Source: Scolanthus callimorphus (Eukaryota; Cnidaria; Anthozoa; Actiniaria; Edwardsiidae). From it: a stretch of 64,000 bases of DNA. The stretch lies in the NCBI GenBank assembly GCA_033964015.1, contig CM066919.1, positions 29,541,459 to 29,605,458 on the forward strand, given 5' to 3'. The notes under the pieces are model-generated. The model saw only the letters and a list, made by a program, of their open reading frames with translations. It did not search any database and was not told where the DNA came from. Of the stretch, positions 33,461 through 43,063 are shown in pieces (positions within the stretch are counted from its first letter, which is position 1; every line of letters starts with the position of its first letter). A program made the position numbers and the translations under genes.

Positions 33461-34470
33461 ATGCCTGCGACGAACACCACCGCCGCCTCCCAATTTGATT
33501 CCAGTTATGACGTCACTTCCGCCAAAGTTATACTGGCGACAGTATTCGCTGTGCTTGCAGTACTCATTGTCAGTGGTAACGCCCTTACAATCGCTACATT
33601 CACGGCGAATAGCCATTTCTGGAGACGAAGCCTGTACCTGGTCATCAACTTAGCAGTGGTTGACCTGCTTATGGGGTTAATCGCCCTACCCATGTACATC
33701 ACCTTGGTCTGCATTGGCGAGGGTCTGTGGCAAAACAGCAGGGATACATGGTGGTCCGTGTATAAAGTCTACACGGGTTTTGACGCTTGGTTAGGGTTGG
33801 CATCACTTTTGAGCTTCACTTTTATCGCCCTTGAACGCATGTACGCAACAGTGTGGCCGTTACGTCATCGTCAGATGCTATGGCGGAAATATGGATACAT
33901 CATCGCTATCTCCTGGATTCTACCAGCTCTACACACTATAATTTTTTGTAAATTATCCCGGTACTTGGAGATAATCGCATCTCTTATGTTGTGCGCTTTA
34001 CCCTTTCTCTCTATATTCATCATATTCACGTCTTACACTGCAATATTCATCTCCTACAAGAGACGCACGTTTAGAAACTTTGGAAGGAGCTGTATACGTG
34101 AAAGGCACGAAAGGCGTGACAGACAATTATCATATACATTGTCGCATGTCACGCTTGTGTCTCTGATCACGTGGATGCCATTTGCTGTTGTTAACATGAT
34201 GTATTCGCTAAGTTACTACTTTCATCTTCCAATGCCTTCAATTTTCTACGACTACGAGGCAGGAAAAAACTTCTCCTCGGCCTAAAGTTCCTGCAGTACA
34301 CCAACTCCTGCGTCAACCCAATAATATACGCTATCAAGATAAAACACTTCAGGCTTGCACTTTATCAGTTGCTAAGCAACTGCACACGTGTACACCGCCG
34401 TAACCATGGTTATCGACCCCAGCTAATACCACTTCGGCCCTTGGTACAGCTGGGACATGATCCATGTTAA
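33461..34470 (+). CDS. Class A (rhodopsin-like) GPCR, copy 1, with one frame break
   Basis: A seven-transmembrane receptor of the rhodopsin family, of the divergent amine/adenosine/melatonin-like type common in cnidarians; the ligand cannot be inferred. Landmarks: TM1 VSGNALTIATF, TM2 LVINLAVVDLLMGLIALP, TM3 end ALERMYATVWPLRHR (ERM in place of DRY), TM6 LVSLITWMPFAVVNMMY, TM7 YTNSCVNPIIYAIK (NPxxY). The coding frame is single-exon, but stops early at 34285 because a run of six A (34264-34269) is one base short: after it the TM7 sequence continues in another frame to TAA at 34470. An AG acceptor 26 bp before the ATG implies a 5'UTR intron, as in its paralogue at 37604. It may be an intact gene with an assembly error or a young pseudogene. 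Confidence 0.85.
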
Positions 34471-35066
34471 GGTCAACCATATATAAAGTGGCTGTTTTTA
34501 CATAAGGCGTTATAACATGCGGTTATTAAAGATGATCACTATGTCAGCCACCATTTTGTCAGCCTAGCAACATACCGAGTCGGAGAAAGCATACACTTCC
34601 ATCGGCTGATTTAGGGAATGTAGGTGGATATTTTCGATTAAATTCACATCAATGTTGCACGACAAGTTGAATGAATCCGCCTACGCCACACAAACCAGTA
34701 GCTTCTGAGGGTACGCCAGAATGAAAACTTCTCTGGCGTCTTCTAAAGCCACCCCTATTAATCACGTGACGGCAAACAGAACGGGCAATTATAGTGCCAA
34801 ATTCGCTGTACGATGTTTTAAAGCTGATCGACAGAATGTCACAACATGGCAATTACTTGGCGTTAGCTTATTAACGGGGGAATTTGCAATAAAAGCAATT
34901 CACAATTCTTCCCCCAAGGCGGCGCAAGTGAGCCAGGGAGCCATTTAAGTTGGTGTTTATGCGTTCTGTGTTTTATCTTGTTAGAAGACTTGGTAGAAAT
35001 CCAACTCTTATAATTCTTTACAATTCGTTCAATTCCAGACGTTTAGAGTCGTAAACCCTGGAATTA
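34471..35066. other. GPCR-1 3' flank with MITE fragment
   Basis: No gene seen. 34515-34640 is a fragment of the TTAA / CGCCATTTT MITE family (GTCAGCCACCATTTTGTCAG, CGAGTCGGAGAAAGCAT, CCATCGGCTGATTTAGGGAA). The ORF at 34721-34948 has no recognisable features. Confidence 0.5.
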
Positions 35067-35425
35067 TTTGAGGCGGTTTAACATGATATCTAGTAAATCC
35101 TGGAATTATATTGGGCGGTTGAACCTGATGTCTAGTAAGTCCTGGAATTATTCGGGGCGGTTGAACATGATATCTAGTAAATCCTGGAATTATTTGAGGC
35201 ATTTGAACATGATACCTAGTAAATCCTGGAATTTTTGGGGGCGGTTGAACCTGATATCTAGTAAATCTTGGAATTATTCAGGGCGATTGGACATGATATC
35301 TAGTAAATCCTGGAATTATTTGGGGCAGTTGAACCTGATATCTAGTAAACCCTGGAATTATTTGGGGCAGTTGAACTTGATATCTAGTAAATCCTGGAAT
35401 TATTTGAGGTGGTTGAACATGCTAT
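35045..35425. repeat. 42-bp minisatellite, about 9 copies, open in frame
   Basis: Tandem 42-bp units (TCTAGTAAATCCTGGAATTA, TTTGGGGCGGTTGAACATGA). Because 42 is a multiple of three, one plus-strand frame is open over 131 codons and encodes a 14-residue repeat of SSKSWNYLGRLN type. There is no signal peptide, splice context or family match, so it is annotated as a repeat. Confidence 0.85.
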
Positions 35426-35447
35426 TTCTTGAAGCAACCGGTATTAA

Positions 35448-36087
35448 GGTGGCCCATGGCTAATTCACGGGAATTCACACCTGAAAAGTAAATCACCAAT
35501 TGCCGCAACATTCAGATATTTTTTATGTGGAGGTGATAAAGGGCTCTTTGCACATTATATTTGTCATGAAATAAATTGGAAAAGTTGTTCCGCTTTCATC
35601 TGGTATGTATTTTTCCTCAAGGTGTCAAAATGAAATGGAGCCGTCCTATTCTAAAACGGCACGACAGAATTGTACTTTTTTATATCATTCTAGTTTACAC
35701 ATGTTAGTAGCATATCAAAATCCTAAGCTTAAATGTTCTTTTATAATATTAATTAGCATAAATCGCCCCCAAAATGCGTAAAACAAAATCTAAGCTTAGG
35801 ATTTGGTTGAGCTAGCAACAGTGTAAACTAGAGGAATCAACAATTGCATTTGTAACAAAAAAGTGAAATTCTGTCATGCCGTATTCGAATGGGAGGGTTC
35901 TGTTCTATTTTGGCACCTTTAGGAAACTGCGTTTAAAATGAAATTGCTGCAGCTTTCTGAGCATATATCATAGTAAGTATTTTGTGCGAAGAGCGCTTTA
36001 AAAAATATCTGACATTTTGACATCTTCTAAGCAAATAAGGCGATTTACTTTTATGTTGTGTTTTTGATGAATTAGCCATGGGCCCCC
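35448..36087. mobile_element. Second long foldback flanked by TTAA
   Basis: TTAA at 35444-35447 and 36088-36091. Ends GGTGGCCCATGGCTAATTCA and the inverse GAATTAGCCATGGGCCCCC. Further inverted pairs inside: AGTAAATCACC / GCGATTTACTTTT, CAAAATCCTAAGCTTA / TAAGCTTAGGATTTG, TCTAGTTTACAC / GTGTAAACTAGA. The arms run nearly to the centre. No transposase. Confidence 0.8.
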
Positions 36088-36659
36088 TTAACAAAAAGAG
36101 GGCGTTTTTCGGTTCTCCGCTTCTGCAACATTTTCATGATGTATTTTCACCATGTCTGGTATAATCAAAAGTACTTTGGGCGCCCCATACATCTCCCTGG
36201 AGTTCGCAAAAACTTTAAACGTGGTGCTGGAACCGGCAGCGCTGTGTTATAGAATGTTAAATTTGACACATTTCCGTATAAACCCGACTATCATTTGTCC
36301 ATATTTATCAATGATCAAGACACTCAGATTTCCTTAAATCTAAATGTTAGCAGCAAATTATTAGGATATTAAATGATTAGTTGAGTGACTAAACCAGTCA
36401 ATATTACCAATTAAAAAAGCCGCTTATTTGAGTAGGCTGTTTTATCCAAAGAGCTTAATGGCCTTTTTCTGTCAAATTGATGCATCAGAAGGCGAAGCTG
36501 GTGACAGGCATGTAACTTTGCCCACATTTTACTTCTCAAGCCAAAACTGGCGAAGCATTCGGATATGAAATAGCTCAGGCAAAGTCAAAGCAAGACAAGT
36601 AGCTCATTCTTAAAGACATCTTCGTTGATACTTCAATTCCCTCGACAAGTTTGAAGACA

Positions 36660-36719
36660 GAATAAACGCGACTTAAGAGCATACGGGTTCCAGATCGATA
36701 AACAGGCTACAAAGTAAAG
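36660..36719 (+). other. Probable 5'UTR exon of GPCR copy 2
   Basis: A consensus donor (AAAG|GTAAGTG) at 36719/36720 follows sequence CAGATCGATAAACAGGCTAC that resembles the sequence before a donor upstream of GPCR copy 1 (GGATCGACAAAACACGGCTG, donor at 32758/32759). The matching acceptor lies 32 bp before the GPCR-2 ATG (TTTAG, 37567-37571). The 5' limit of the exon is not known. Confidence 0.4.
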
Positions 36720-36972
36720 GTAAGTGTAAATAAGAAAGAAGACATCGCAATTCCCTTTATATTATCACTTCTTTCTTCCTTTTGTTTCCTGTACTTTCAG
36801 CGACCCTTAAAAAACAGTATTTTACGGCACTCACTCGATTACCGCGAAATTCTATTTCACAGGTTTTCCTTGGTTTAACCCCGACTCAGAGCTGCAAAGT
36901 GATCCTGACTTAATGACAATCGATCGCAAGAAAACGAGCAAGGAAAATTGCTTTTCGGTAAAAATAAATGTA

Positions 36973-37440
36973 AGGGGTGGACCATTAGAAATTGGGGGAG
37001 GGGGTGGCAATTCCCAAAAAGAAAATTCAAGACAGGCCAACACTTCCAAAAAATAATTCTTGCAGAGATCCGAGCTAGTAAAATACATCATACAAATTCC
37101 GGAAAAAAATTATTGCACAACCTGATCGATCCCCGAAAAATAATCATGCGCAACAGCAATCTCGTTCCCAGAGCCTACTCCACTGTCGTTGTTTGTCGTA
37201 GGCTCTAGCGGCAGACAATCGTAGCCGATTCTGATTGGCCGATATTCCCACCCGCCATTTTGAAATTCGTCTAACCGACAAAGACGGTCACCATATATGG
37301 AAACCGGATATCCTAGATTCTAGGACATCCGGTTTCGTCTGCGTCCAGAGCCTCCGAGTCAGCATGACCGAGAGGCTCTGGGAACGAGATTGGCGCAAAA
37401 GTTGCCACCCCTGCTCCCCAATTTCTAATGGTCCACCCCT
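36973..37440. mobile_element. MITE with AGGGGTGGACCATTAGAAAT ends, host of a nested MITE
   Basis: Starts AGGGGTGGACCATTAGAAAT and ends with its inverse, ATTTCTAATGGTCCACCCCT; the arms continue with GGGGGAGGGGGTGGCAA / TTGCCACCCCTGCTCCCC. A second complete inverted-repeat element (37159-37389) is inserted inside it. A lone terminus of the same family is at 39904-39923. The pair lies in the GPCR-2 5'UTR intron. Confidence 0.8.
37159..37389. mobile_element. Nested MITE with CTCGTTCCCAGAGCCT ends
   Basis: Ends ATCTCGTTCCCAGAGCCT and AGGCTCTGGGAACGAGAT. The interior includes a second small palindrome, CCGGATATCCTAGATTCTAG-GACATCCGG (about 37306-37334). It is wholly contained within 36973-37440 and so inserted later. 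Confidence 0.8.
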
Positions 37441-37603
37441 AAAGCGTTTGAAAAAACGTTAAAATGTTGTCTCCGGCATGTGAAAATAAGGTTTTATCCA
37501 TCACTTAGGCAACACTTTTAGACAATTCTCATACAATTTCGTCCATTTTGATCACTGCTTTTTCCCTTTAGATAATCATCAACTGGTTATTCGAAAAGGG
37601 ACG

Positions 37604-38594
37604 ATGAACAACTCCTCGTCAGTTTTCCTCGATGACGTCACCACCACTAAAGTCACCCTGTGGACTGCATTTGCTGCGCTTGCAATACTCATTGTCAGCG
37701 GTAACGCCCTAACAATCACCACATTCATCGTTAACAGCCATTTGCGGAGAAGGCGAAGCTTGTATCTCGTCATCAATTTAGCAGTCGTGGATTTGCTAGT
37801 GGGCTTGATTCCTGTGCCGATGTATATATTTTTTCATTCCGTGGAAGAAAACCTTTGGAAAACTAGCAGGGATTCCTGGTGGTCCCTATACCACGTTTAC
37901 ACGGGTTTTGAGGCTTGGCTGGGGTTGGCATCACTTCTGAGCTTCACTTTTATCGCTCTTGAACGCATGTACGCTACAGTGTGGCCGTTACGTCATCGGC
38001 AAACAAGTTTGTTGAAATATGGTTATGCTATCGCGCTCTCCTGATTATCCCAGCTTGCTACAGCATTGCAAGCAAATTACGGGCGTTTGCTTGGGAGACT
38101 GCTGAACTTATTGTTTTGGCGTCTTTCCCCTTTCTCTGTTTAGTTATTATTTTTGCCAGTTATACGGCAGTATTTGTTTCGTATAACAGGCGGAATTTAG
38201 GGCATTTTAGAAGTTCCAATTTTGACCGTAAAGACGTGAAAGACAAATCTCTAACACGCTTTTGCTTGTCACTTTCGTATCGATAATTACATGGTTGCCA
38301 TTTGCTATCGTCAATATGATGTATGGACTGCAGTATCACTTCGATAAAGAAATTTCAATATTCTTTCACTCCGAGGAAGGAAAATACCTGATTCATTGGT
38401 TCAAATTCCTGCAGTACACAAACTCTTGTATAAACCCTATAATTTACGCTATCAAGATGAAAGACTTCAGACGAGCATGTGTTCAGTTGCTAAGCAACTG
38501 TTCACGTGACAATCATCGCCATAGTTACCAACGGCAAAATATACAACTTCAGACAACTTCGATTCGTGGCGGAACTGGGCGCGTAATAAGCTAA
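37604..38594 (+). CDS. Class A GPCR, copy 2, with two frame breaks
   Basis: Tandem paralogue of the receptor at 33461, about 3 kb downstream on the same strand, colinear and clearly similar throughout: TM1 VSGNALTITTF, TM2 LVINLAVVDLLVGLIPVP, TM3 ALERMYATVWPLRHR, TM5 FASYTAVFVSYNRR, TM6 VSIITWLPFAIVNMMY, TM7 YTNSCINPIIYAIK. The frame breaks at about 38042 (TCCTGATTATCC, where copy 1 has TCCTGGATT, so one G is absent) and at about 38258 (ACACGCTTTTG). Each is a one-base loss and homology resumes immediately. A TTTAG acceptor just upstream of the ATG indicates a 5'UTR intron. It is either an active gene affected by assembly errors or a pseudogene; ligand unknown. Confidence 0.82.
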
Positions 38595-39000
38595 ATGATA
38601 CTGAAAGAAAAGTTATGAAAGAAGTTCAAAAGTTATGAAACTTTAGAGCGTGAAAATTCTATAAATTCTATAAATTTGACATTGGAACCTTAAAAGTTCC
38701 ATAACTTTTTTACTAAGCAAAATTTTAAAAAAAACGCAGATACGGTTTTTGAGAAACACCTTTCAGGATTAAACAATGTGTTACTTGGGAATCGAGGTCA
38801 AGCAGTTCGGCGGCGTTAGCTCGTGAAAATGTCACACTTAAAAAAAACTCGATTTATTAAAAAGTTATTTCTTTTTGCCATAGCCCGCTAGTCCATTCTA
38901 TAAGCTTTTCAACGAAATATGGGTTGACATGTTTTGGTTTAACTAAGGACGTGTATGATTTTTTTCCGAGGACGTGCGCGAAGGTTCTCAGTAACCTTAA

Positions 39001-39122
39001 AGGCCCATCACCAACCGGGAGCCTTTGCGCCCCGTTTTCTTTTGTTTTCAAATTGATCCATTGTTTTTCGGGTGCTCTGATTGGCTAAGAGTCCGCAAAG
39101 GCTCTCGGTTGGTGATGGGCCT
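39001..39122. mobile_element. Short TTAA-flanked MITE
   Basis: Ends AGGCCCATCACCAACCGGGA and the inverse CTCGGTTGGTGATGGGCCT, with TTAA at 38997-39000 and 39123-39126. The centre contains CTGATTGGCTAAGAG. A diverged relative of one arm and centre is at 8347-8430 (GGCCCATACGCGACCGG, GTGATTGGCTAATACTG). Confidence 0.8.
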
Positions 39123-39977
39123 TTAAGTATTCCCTTCCATTCCATTCTCTTCTCTTCCATTTGATTTGTCATGTTATTCTGCCCCAAAGTAAATACACTT
39201 CGCCAATCAGAAACGAAACAAATTCAACAACTGACCAATCAGAGAACGAGAGTAGGACTTGCGCTTTGTCGAGATAAGTTTTCTACTCTTCAAAAGCTTT
39301 AGAATGTGACACTGAACTCCTTTGCCAAAGCACCCATTGAACCTTTCCCATACCGTAAACACATAAACAATAACTAACAAAACAATAACTAACAAAACAA
39401 TAACTAACAATAACATAAACAATAACTAACAAATAGATTTAATTTTCCCTGCGTCGGTACTATAATAGATGCACAAATGACGTCATAGCATGACATAATA
39501 AAAACGAACACTACGAGATGCAGTCGAGATGCGTAAAGATTGTTCATTACACGCTAGGACGCGAGTTTTGTTATGATCGTGAAAAAATCAACAAAAACAA
39601 GTTGTTTTTGGTCTAAAACGCTTGCGCAATTATACCAAAAAAATATTCGCTTCAGGCTCCGTGATTATCGCCGATAAACACGTCGCTTTCGGCGACTAAT
39701 TGTCAAATAAAAAGCCATTTACAATAAATATTAATACCATTTAACATCAACTTAGCCTAATAGCTATTGTAGCTACAGAATCTGTCAAAGAATTAAGCAA
39801 TATTTAAAACTGGATTAGAAATGAATAATATAAATCGCGTAATATTATACGATGTCACATTAGTTTCTAACTGCAAGGGGTTAAATAAACGATTTTTTAT
39901 TATTAGGGGTGGACCATTAGAAACGTTTGTCGTATAGTGAATTGAAACCCTTGAACTCTTTTATTCCTCGCCACAAG

Positions 39978-40733
39978 GGTCCTCCCCTCGCATAAGATAT
40001 AACAGCCAATCAAAATCGATTGAAATGACAACTTGCTGCTAAATGGTTTCCATGTCAGCCAATCAATAGCCAATCGAAAAACGCAGAAAAGCGAGGGAAA
40101 AGGTCCTCCCCTCGCTTAAGATATAACAGCCAATCAAAATCGATTGAAATGACAACTTGCTGCTAAATGGTTTCCATGTCAGCCAATCAATAGCCAATCG
40201 AAAAACGCAGAAAAGCGAGGTGAAAAGGTCCTCCCTCGCTTAAGATATAACAGCCAATCAAAATCGATTGAAATGACAACTTGTTGCTAAATGGTTTCCA
40301 TGTCAGCCAATCAATAGCCAATCGAAAAACGCAGAAAAGCGAGGGAAAAGGTCCTCCCCTCGCTTAAGATATAACAGCCAATCAAAATCGATTGAAATGA
40401 CAACATGCTGCTAAATGGTTTCCATGTCAGCCAATCAATAGCCAATCGAAAAACGCAGAAAAGCGAGGGGAAAAGGTCCTCCCCTCGCTTAAGATATAAC
40501 AGCCAATCAAAATCGATTGAAATGACAACTTGCTGCTAAATGGTTTCCATGTCAGCCAATCAATAGCCAATCGAAGAACGCAGAAAAGCGAGGGGAAAGG
40601 TCCTCCCCTCGCTTAAGATATAACAGCCAATCAAAATCGATTGAAATGACAACTAAATGGTTTCCATGTCAGCCAATCAATAGCCAATCGAAAAACGCAG
40701 AAAAGCGAGGGAAAATCGCAGAAAAGCGAGGGG
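39978..40733. repeat. Six tandem 124-bp repeats with CCAAT motifs
   Basis: Copies begin at about 39978, 40102, 40227, 40350, 40475 and 40599, each with GGTCCTCCCCTCGCTTAAGA, AACAGCCAATCAAAATCGAT, CAGCCAATCAATAGCCAATC and GCAGAAAAGCGAGG. Copies are almost identical, so expansion was recent. Each unit has three CCAATC motifs. The array ends about 270 bp before the sulfotransferase start codon, so it could influence that promoter (inference). Confidence 0.92.
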
Positions 40734-40949
40734 AGCTCCACGTGGGACCGGCGCGCGTGTTGCTCTCAATCCGGCATGCAAATGAAAAGCGAAGGCGTCC
40801 CGCAGGGGAGGTGTGAGTGAAATCAAGTGGTCACCAGTCCGGTACCAGGTAACACGTCACCTATAGGCAGGTAAGAAACACACAATCACGAGTAAGGCCT
40901 GAATTCGACGCAAATGGGCTGCCATCTTTTTTCGGATAATCGCTCCAAA

Positions 40950-41003
40950 ATGGCAACATCTCTCAGTCTGCTTTCACTGCAACAGGATCTCCTAATTAAA
41001 TAA
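40950..41003 (+). promoter_or_regulatory. Upstream ORF of the sulfotransferase gene
   Basis: A 17-codon ORF (MATSLSLLSLQQDLLIK) begins at an ATG in good context (CAAAATGG) and ends with TAA one base before the main ATG at 41005. If this lies in the 5' leader, ribosomes would have to leak past it or reinitiate. Whether the transcript begins upstream of it is not shown by sequence. Confidence 0.45.
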
Positions 41004-41004
41004 C

Positions 41005-42985
41005 ATGATCACAGATTATTTTAAAACGGAGACAGCCTCACCTGGCTCGAAACGAGGCAGCTACGCGAGATCGGTCACGGTGGCCGGATTTATCGTCTGT
41101 TTGATTTTTCTTTACAATAACGGAAGAGTTTACGAGTTTATTGCCAAGAAAGAGGAGCATTTATTGAGGAGGAAGCGGGTCGATGTGGAGATGAGAAAAC
41201 GCGAGCTCGCCGCCAACATGTACAGGTAATACACCATTCACTTGGGTCAGACAGCAGGTCTACGTTGCCTGGGTTACAAGGATCACCTGTCCCCATTTTG
41301 ATAACGTGAAAGAGTTAGAAGTGTCCAATTCCGCGCGGAGCCCAATGGACGATTCCAGCTATAACGCACGCGCGCGCTGCATGTCGGTAGATGTGGGACA
41401 TTTGTTGAACAAAATGTTAAAAAGCGCGCGCTGCATTCTGGTAGTTGTGGGACACGGCTTGGGCATTTCTGAATAAATAAGAGCGCGCGCGCTTAAAGCT
41501 GAGAACCAAGCGTTATATTTTGGAAGAGGTTTGAAATACGAAATAGAGCAAACACGATTTTGATCGAAGATTAGAACTTTCATTGCTATAGTTACTGCTA
41601 TAACCACAGTAATTGGAGAATGCTGTTGTGGACTCCCCGTCAGATGTTCATGTTTTGTTTCGTGTGCATTAGTTTAATATGTTTATATAATTATAATTTT
41701 TTCTTTTATCAATGGCGAAGCAGAATAAATAAATAAATAAAATATATTGCTATAGAGAACATACCCACTGAACAACGACTGGAATGTGTACGTGTTTGGA
41801 ATCATTTCCTCTACTTTTTTTAAATGACTTAGATCACATTTTCTGGGGCGGAGACAGAAGTTTATGATCCTGATTTAGTTTTTTTTGCGTTTATATCATT
41901 TCAGTCGAGCTCTATGGTCGTTTTCTGGCAGTGGTCATACGATTCTCTCCAGGCCCAAGCAATGCACGCCACGTAGCAACATTGCATTTTTGAAGACGCA
42001 CTGCGCAGGCGCATCAGTTGTGACAAACTTGCTAAACCGGTATGGCGAGAAACATAACTTGACTTTCCTGCTTCCTAAGCGTGGAGAATTCACCTTTGGC
42101 TGGCCCAACAAGTTATCTAAAACATATTTCGCTCCTCTTCAAAACCAAGTGCCAAACATACTGTGTAACCACGCCAGGTATAACCGTGAGGTCCTGGATC
42201 TCGTAATGCCGAAAGACACTGCTTTCGTCACAATATTGCGCAACCCCGCTGACCAGTTTATATCTGCGCTTCATCAGCACGAGCTCACTAAAGTTCTTGG
42301 GATTGGTACTTCCGGAACGGTAGAAGAATTATTGAGCAACCCATGGGAATTTTTTGAAACAAAACTCAGTCATGAGAATTTAACGGCAGAAAAGTTTAAA
42401 AGCCTGGCATTTAGTACAAGAAATGGAATGCTGCTAGATTTAGGAATGCCCTTAGACAAACGGAATAGAAGGAAATTCGTGCAAGAGTACATTCAGCGAC
42501 TTGAAAAAGAGTTCGACTTAGTCATGATAAGCGAGTATTTTTTGGAGTCCCTGATCCTGCTGAAGGACCTTATGTGTTGGGACTTGGATGACATGGTTTA
42601 CATTGTCCCCAGTATCAGGGCCGACCACAGAAAGGTCCCTCATCGAGTGAAGAAAGAAATGAGAGAGTTAAACACTGGTGACAACATGCTTTACAGGCAT
42701 TTTAACGAGTCTTTCTGGAGAAAGATAAAAACATATGGAAAGGAATTTGGTAGGAATGTGAACAGTTTACGGTCTAAAGTACAATTCTGGGAACAAACAT
42801 GCGAGAAATTTCCTAGAGATGAGAAAGAACAAGACGAACGGTTTATGACACAAGACAATTATAGGTTAGCAAGGATTTACAATAAAACGTTGGATTTTGT
42901 ATCGATGTGCCGCGACATGAAGAGAAATGAGACCAGTTATCTCGAATATTTTAGAAAAAATGAAAGAGCTTCTCGCGCTAGATAA
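41005..42985 (+). CDS. Galactose-3-O-sulfotransferase family, type II Golgi enzyme
   Basis: Two coding exons, 41005-41225 and 41905-42985 (AG|GTAATA ... TTTCAG|T, phase 2), give 433 residues. Family function: transfer of sulfate from PAPS to the 3-hydroxyl of terminal galactose on glycolipids or glycoproteins in the Golgi (GAL3ST / galactosylceramide sulfotransferase family). Seen: a short N-terminal tail, one signal anchor (VTVAGFIVCLIFLYNNG, about 24-42), a basic coiled stem (KKEEHLLRRKRVDVEMRKRE), then the catalytic domain. The 5'-phosphosulfate-binding loop is IAFLKTHCAGASVVTNLL (about 100-117) and the 3'-phosphate loop is VTILRNPADQFISA (about 182-195). Later motifs KRGEFTFGWPNKLS, DLVMISEYFLESLILLKD and CWDLDDMVY fit the family. 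An AATAAA lies at 43058-43063. The exact acceptor sugar cannot be predicted. Confidence 0.92.
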
Positions 42986-43057
42986 CTTAGGTTGCTAAGT
43001 GCAAACGTGTGAAATTCTTTCTAGAATGTGTTTTTTAAATAACACTCGAATGGTTTC

Positions 43058-43063
43058 AATAAA
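43058..43063 (+). terminator. Polyadenylation signal of sulfotransferase gene
   Basis: AATAAA, 73 bp past the TAA stop, followed by a TGTATTT-rich stretch. Confidence 0.7.
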
